From Hydrogenophaga sp. (GTDB taxonomy: Bacteria > Pseudomonadota > Gammaproteobacteria > Burkholderiales > Burkholderiaceae): a DNA stretch of 9,150 nt. The translations under genes and the position numbers were made by a program. Location: NCBI GenBank assembly GCA_025458545.1, contig JALOSH010000069.1, forward strand, positions 1 through 9,150, read 5' to 3'. Every line of letters starts with the position of its first letter. Position 1 is the stretch's first letter. Positions 6,119 to 9,150 of the stretch are shown in pieces. The notes below the pieces were generated by a model. That model saw only the letters and a list, made by a program, of their open reading frames with translations. It was not told the origin of the DNA and did not search any database.

Positions 6119-6850
6119 ATGCCACAAGCCAATGCCCGCCCCAACAAGGTCCTGGTCGTCGACGACGACGTCCGCATCCGCGATCTGCTGCGCCGTTACC
6201 TCATGCAGGAAGGCTTTGAGGTGATGCTGGCCGAGGACGGCAAGGCGCTGAACCGGGTGCTGCAACGCGACTCGGTGGACTTGATCGTGCTCGACCTGAT
6301 GATGCCGGGCGAAGACGGTTTGTCGATCTGCCGCCGTCTGCGCGCCAACGGCGACCGCACGCCCATCATCATGCTGACCGCCAAGAGCGAGGACGTGGAC
6401 CGCATCGTGGGCTTGGAAGTCGGTGCCGACGACTACCTGGGCAAGCCCTTCAACCCGCGCGAGCTGCTGGCCCGCATCCACGCGGTGTTGCGCCGCCGAC
6501 CGCCCACCGAAGTGCCGGGAGCGCCCTCTCAGGACGCAGAAATGGTGAACTTCGGGCCGTTCGAGTTCGACCTCAGCCTGCGCACCCTGCGCAAAGACGG
6601 CGTGGACCTGCCGCTGACCACCGGCGAGTTCGCCATGCTCAAGGCCCTGGTGCGGCACCCGCGCCAGCCGCTGTCGCGCGAGAAGCTGGCCCAGTTGGCG
6701 CGCGGTCGCGAATTCGAGCCGTTTGACCGCAGCCTGGATGTGCAGGTCTCCCGCTTGCGCAAACTGATCGAAGAAGATGCTGCTTCGCCGCGCTACCTGC
6801 AGACCGTCTGGGGCGTGGGCTATGTGTTTGTGCCGGACGGCAACAGCTGA
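6119..6850 (+). CDS. ompR: OmpR-family response regulator
   Basis: This is the DNA-binding partner of an EnvZ-type kinase; in enteric bacteria OmpR controls porins and other envelope genes in response to osmolarity and pH. The 243-residue protein has a receiver domain at about 10-125 and a winged-helix DNA-binding domain at about 145-240. The receiver has the acidic pair Asp15/Asp16, phospho-acceptor Asp59 (IVLDLMMPGEDGLSICRR), Thr87 and Lys109 (KPFNPRELLARI). The output domain has LTTGEFAMLKALV, LSREKL, ARGREFEPFDRSLDVQVSRL and the ending TVWGVGYVFVPDG. It resembles E. coli OmpR nearly throughout, including the PGAPSQ linker, so this is OmpR rather than a generic family member. ATG 6119 matches the E. 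coli length (239) and has AGAGAG eight bases upstream. An in-frame TTG at 6053 behind a better AGGAGG would add 22 residues. The last base of its stop is the first of the envZ start. Confidence 0.96.
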   Translation: MPQANARPNKVLVVDDDVRIRDLLRRYLMQEGFEVMLAEDGKALNRVLQRDSVDLIVLDLMMPGEDGLSICRRLRANGDRTPIIMLTAKSEDVDRIVGLEVGADDYLGKPFNPRELLARIHAVLRRRPPTEVPGAPSQDAEMVNFGPFEFDLSLRTLRKDGVDLPLTTGEFAMLKALVRHPRQPLSREKLAQLARGREFEPFDRSLDVQVSRLRKLIEEDAASPRYLQTVWGVGYVFVPDGNS

Positions 6851-8265
6851 TGAACGACGAATCGCGCGTGCCGTTCGAAACCCAGCCCGCAGCGCTGGAG
6901 ACGGCGCCAGCCTCGCTCGATGCGCGCCCGCCGCGCGAGGTGAGCCTGTTCTGGCGCACGTTTTTTTTGCTGTCCATGCTGCTGGTGGGCTGTATCGTGG
7001 CGTGGCTGCAGACCTTCCGAGCCCTGGAGTTCGAGCCCCGCGTGTTGCAAAGTGCGCAGCAGCTCGCTTCGCTGGTGAACCTCAGCCGGGCGGCGCTGGT
7101 GCATTCGGACTCCATCGCCCGGGTTTCGCTGGTCAAGACCCTGGCAGACGAGGAAAGCGTGCGCATTGCGCCGCGCGAGCCCACCGACAAGTACCGTCTG
7201 TACGACACCGATTCATTGAGCCGCAGTGTGAGCGAGCGACTCCGCACGCGCCTGGGACCAGGCACGGTCGTGGCTCGCGAAGTGAACGGCACGCCGGGCC
7301 TGTGGATCGGCTTCACCATCGACGACGACCCCTATTGGCTGCTGACCGATCCCTCTCGCCTGGGCCTGGTGACCGGCACCACCTGGCTGATCTGGCTGAG
7401 CACGGCGGCCGTGCTGTCGCTGGCGGGCGCAGCGCTGATCGCGCGGCTGATCAACCGCCCGCTGAAAAACCTGTCGTTTGCCGCCAGCCGCTTGCGCGAG
7501 GGCGATTTCAACGCCAGCCAGCTCAGCGAGGCGGTGGCGACCAGCGAAATCCGCGAGGTCAACATCGGCTTCAACCGCATGGCCCAGCGCCTGTCCAAGA
7601 TCGAGCAGGACCGAGCACTCATGCTGGCCGGCATATCTCACGATCTGCGCACGCCCTTGGCACGTCTGCGGCTGGAAACCGAGATGAGCGTGGACGATCC
7701 TGAGGCGCGCGAGCACATGGCGGCCGACATCGAGCAGGTCAATGCCATCATCGACAAGTTCCTGGACTACGCGCGCCCCGATCACCAGGCGCCGGAGCGC
7801 GTCAGCCTCAACCAGGTGATTGAAGCCGCGACCTTCGCGCTCGGCAGCGACCCCAACACGGTGATCAGCACCAGCCTGCCGCCAGACACCGTGCTGATGG
7901 GCGATGCCACCGAGCTGCACCGCGTGTTTGCCAACCTGCTGGAGAACGCCCAACGTTACGGACGCGACCCGGTCACGGGGGTGGCCCGTATCGAGATCGC
8001 GGCCAAGACCAAGGACGACTGGGTGCTCATCAAACTGCGCGACCACGGCGTGGGCGTGAGCCCGGACATGCTGAGCCAACTGACGCAACCCTTCTTCCGG
8101 GGCGATGTCTCGCGCACCTCGGCCACCGGCACCGGGCTGGGCCTGGCCATCGTTGAACGGGCGATTGCCCGCATGGGCGGGCGTTTTGCGCTGGCCAATA
8201 GCAGCACCGGCGGACTGTCCGCTCACATCAAGCTTCCGCTCGCCAAGCCCCTGGTCAAAGCCTGA
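6850..8265 (+). CDS. envZ: EnvZ-like sensor histidine kinase
   Basis: This is an inner-membrane sensor kinase that phosphorylates, and probably dephosphorylates, OmpR. The 471 residues give a cytoplasmic N-terminus of about 30, TM1 at about 33-54, a periplasmic domain at about 55-174, TM2 at about 176-200, HAMP at about 200-252, the dimerisation/H-box helix with His264 (LAGISHDLRTPLARLRLETEM) split across 259-279, and an ATPase domain at about 318-465. That domain has the N box (NLLENAQRYG, Asn366), G1 (DHGVGV, 398-403), the F box (PFFRGD) and G2 (GTGLGLAI, 427-434). The H box follows E. coli EnvZ closely, and every catalytic motif is intact. The N-terminal cytoplasmic lead (Pro/Ala/Glu-rich) is longer than in E. 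coli. ATG 6850 overlaps the ompR stop by one base (TGATG), so the two are translationally coupled. The gene ends 12 bases from the convergent ispF stop with no terminator in between. Confidence 0.95.
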   Translation: MNDESRVPFETQPAALETAPASLDARPPREVSLFWRTFFLLSMLLVGCIVAWLQTFRALEFEPRVLQSAQQLASLVNLSRAALVHSDSIARVSLVKTLADEESVRIAPREPTDKYRLYDTDSLSRSVSERLRTRLGPGTVVAREVNGTPGLWIGFTIDDDPYWLLTDPSRLGLVTGTTWLIWLSTAAVLSLAGAALIARLINRPLKNLSFAASRLREGDFNASQLSEAVATSEIREVNIGFNRMAQRLSKIEQDRALMLAGISHDLRTPLARLRLETEMSVDDPEAREHMAADIEQVNAIIDKFLDYARPDHQAPERVSLNQVIEAATFALGSDPNTVISTSLPPDTVLMGDATELHRVFANLLENAQRYGRDPVTGVARIEIAAKTKDDWVLIKLRDHGVGVSPDMLSQLTQPFFRGDVSRTSATGTGLGLAIVERAIARMGGRFALANSSTGGLSAHIKLPLAKPLVKA

Positions 8266-8277
8266 TCGGCGCCGCTC

Positions 8278-8775
8278 TCAGCCGGGTGCCAGCAGCAAGG
8301 CCACGGCACGCGCTTCAATCGACAGGCCTTGCCCGACCGGGCCGAGTTTTTCGGCCGTCTTGGCCTTGACGTTGACCTGACCCACCGCGAGACTCAGCAC
8401 GTCAGCGATGCGCTGGCGCATCGCATCGATGTGCGGCGCCAGCTTGGGTGCCTGCGCGATCACGGTGCTGTCGATGTTGCCGATCTCGAAACCCGCCTCG
8501 CGCACCCGCCGCGCCACCTCGGCCAGCAGCACACTGGAATCGGCGCCCTTGAAGCGCTCGTCGGTGTCGGGGAAATGGCGGCCGATATCGCCCAGCGACG
8601 CCGCACCAAGCAGTGCATCGGTGATGGCGTGCAGCAGCACGTCGGCATCCGAATGGCCAAGCAAACCGAAGCTGTGCGGTATGTTGACCCCGCCGATGAC
8701 CAGTGGGCGCCCTGGCACGAGCGCATGGACATCCCAGCCCTCACCGATGCGAAAAGGAATGGCAACAGGATTCAT
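8278..8775 (-). CDS. ispF: 2-C-methyl-D-erythritol 2,4-cyclodiphosphate synthase
   Basis: IspF converts CDP-methylerythritol 2-phosphate to the cyclodiphosphate, releasing CMP, in the MEP pathway of isoprenoid synthesis; it is a cytoplasmic zinc-dependent trimer. The 165-residue product has GEGWDVHAL (11-19) with metal ligands Asp15 and His17, [26 protein letters not shown] with the third ligand His49, [22 protein letters not shown] (51-72), [40 protein letters not shown] (134-150) and a C-terminal EARAVALL. The metal ligands sit at a constant offset of seven from E. coli Asp8/His10/His42. ATG 8775 is fixed by the domain and by the 4-base ATGA overlap with the ispD stop; the longer open frame upstream is an ispD shadow. 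A weak AAGAG precedes it. Confidence 0.97.
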   Translation of the reverse strand: MNPVAIPFRIGEGWDVHALVPGRPLVIGGVNIPHSFGLLGHSDADVLLHAITDALLGAASLGDIGRHFPDTDERFKGADSSVLLAEVARRVREAGFEIGNIDSTVIAQAPKLAPHIDAMRQRIADVLSLAVGQVNVKAKTAEKLGPVGQGLSIEARAVALLLAPG

Positions 8776-9150
8776 GGGCGGCTCTTCAGGATGGCTTCTG
8801 CCAGGGCAAAGTCTTCCGGGTAGGTGACCTTGAAATTCTGCGCGCTGCCGGGCACCAGCAGCGGCGCGTGACCGGCCAGCTCCATGGCGCTGGCTTCGTC
8901 GGTGATCCCGGCAAAACCGCTCGGTGCGCGCTCGGCCAGCGCGGCCTGCAGAGCGCCAATGCGAAACATCTGGGGCGTCTGGGCGAGCCATTTGTCGGAC
9001 CGATCCACAGTCGCCGCCACACGGCCTTGGCGCTCTGCTTTGAGCGTGTCCGGCAACTTCAGCGCCAGCAGGCCACCCACCGGGTCTTGCTGGCAGGCGT
9101 CGATCAAAGCATTGATCTGCCCCGGCGTGATCAGGCAGCGCGCCGCGTCG
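8772..9150 (-). CDS. ispD: 2-C-methyl-D-erythritol 4-phosphate cytidylyltransferase, partial (N-terminus beyond right edge)
   Basis: IspD couples CTP with methylerythritol 4-phosphate to give CDP-methylerythritol, two steps before IspF. Only the C-terminal 125 residues are present (first full codon at 9149); about 100 are missing, judging by the usual 230-240. The visible part starts in the conserved DAARC stretch and continues with [11 protein letters not shown], a substrate region [31 protein letters not shown] and the ending [17 protein letters not shown], whose Lys corresponds to the catalytic Lys213 of E. coli IspD. The stop overlaps the ispF start by four bases. Separate ispD and ispF genes, rather than a fused IspDF, is the usual state in betaproteobacteria. 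Confidence 0.95.
   Translation of the reverse strand, partial: DAARCLITPGQINALIDACQQDPVGGLLALKLPDTLKAERQGRVAATVDRSDKWLAQTPQMFRIGALQAALAERAPSGFAGITDEASAMELAGHAPLLVPGSAQNFKVTYPEDFALAEAILKSRP

Noticed and set aside
5949..6125. 59-codon extension of the small secreted protein
   Set aside because: It would cover the ompR start and leave the signal peptide internal; the short form has a clean N-terminal signal.
8776..8991. 72-codon extension of the ispF frame
   Set aside because: It lies over conserved IspD codons in another frame; the ATGA overlap at 8772-8775 is the expected junction.

Overview
This window is ordinary, GC-rich chromosomal DNA. It most likely comes from a betaproteobacterium of the Burkholderiales, probably the Comamonadaceae (Hydrogenophaga/Acidovorax-like). 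That placement rests on protein resemblance and gene content (PhaR, a 3-hydroxybutyrate dehydrogenase, monofunctional RelA, OmpR/EnvZ, IspD-IspF), not on any search. Genes are densely packed and no stretch over 300 bases lacks a gene. No transposase, integrase, CRISPR array, phage gene or toxin-antitoxin pair is visible.

Left part (1-4021), all on the minus strand. Read in the direction of transcription, it holds an alpha/beta hydrolase (3942-3019), then relA (3005-693), tRNA-Val(GAC) (627-551), and the polyhydroxyalkanoate regulator phaR, which runs off the left edge. The hydrolase and relA are 13 bases apart and probably form one operon. The tRNA has its own good extended -10 promoter.

Middle part (3943-5948). 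A divergent 79-bp spacer separates the hydrolase from bdhA (4022-4792, plus). bdhA converges on a minus-strand pair: a small secreted protein of unknown function and a SIMPL-domain periplasmic protein. A 34-bp perfect palindrome with A and T runs at its ends sits between the convergent genes and should terminate both.

Right part (5949-9150). A 170-bp divergent control region leads into ompR-envZ, a two-component system with a 1-base overlap. envZ converges, with only 12 bases between stop codons, on the isoprenoid genes ispD-ispF (minus, 4-base overlap). ispD runs off the right edge.

Two themes run through the region. One is carbon storage and starvation: PhaR controls polyhydroxybutyrate granules, BdhA oxidises the monomer released from them, and RelA makes (p)ppGpp on amino-acid starvation. 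The other is the cell envelope: OmpR/EnvZ and two exported proteins. I found no convincing undescribed system. The points most worth a second look are the control region of ompR (alternative start and paired TGTnACA sites), the unknown secreted protein beside OmpR/EnvZ, and the hydrolase lying between bdhA and relA.
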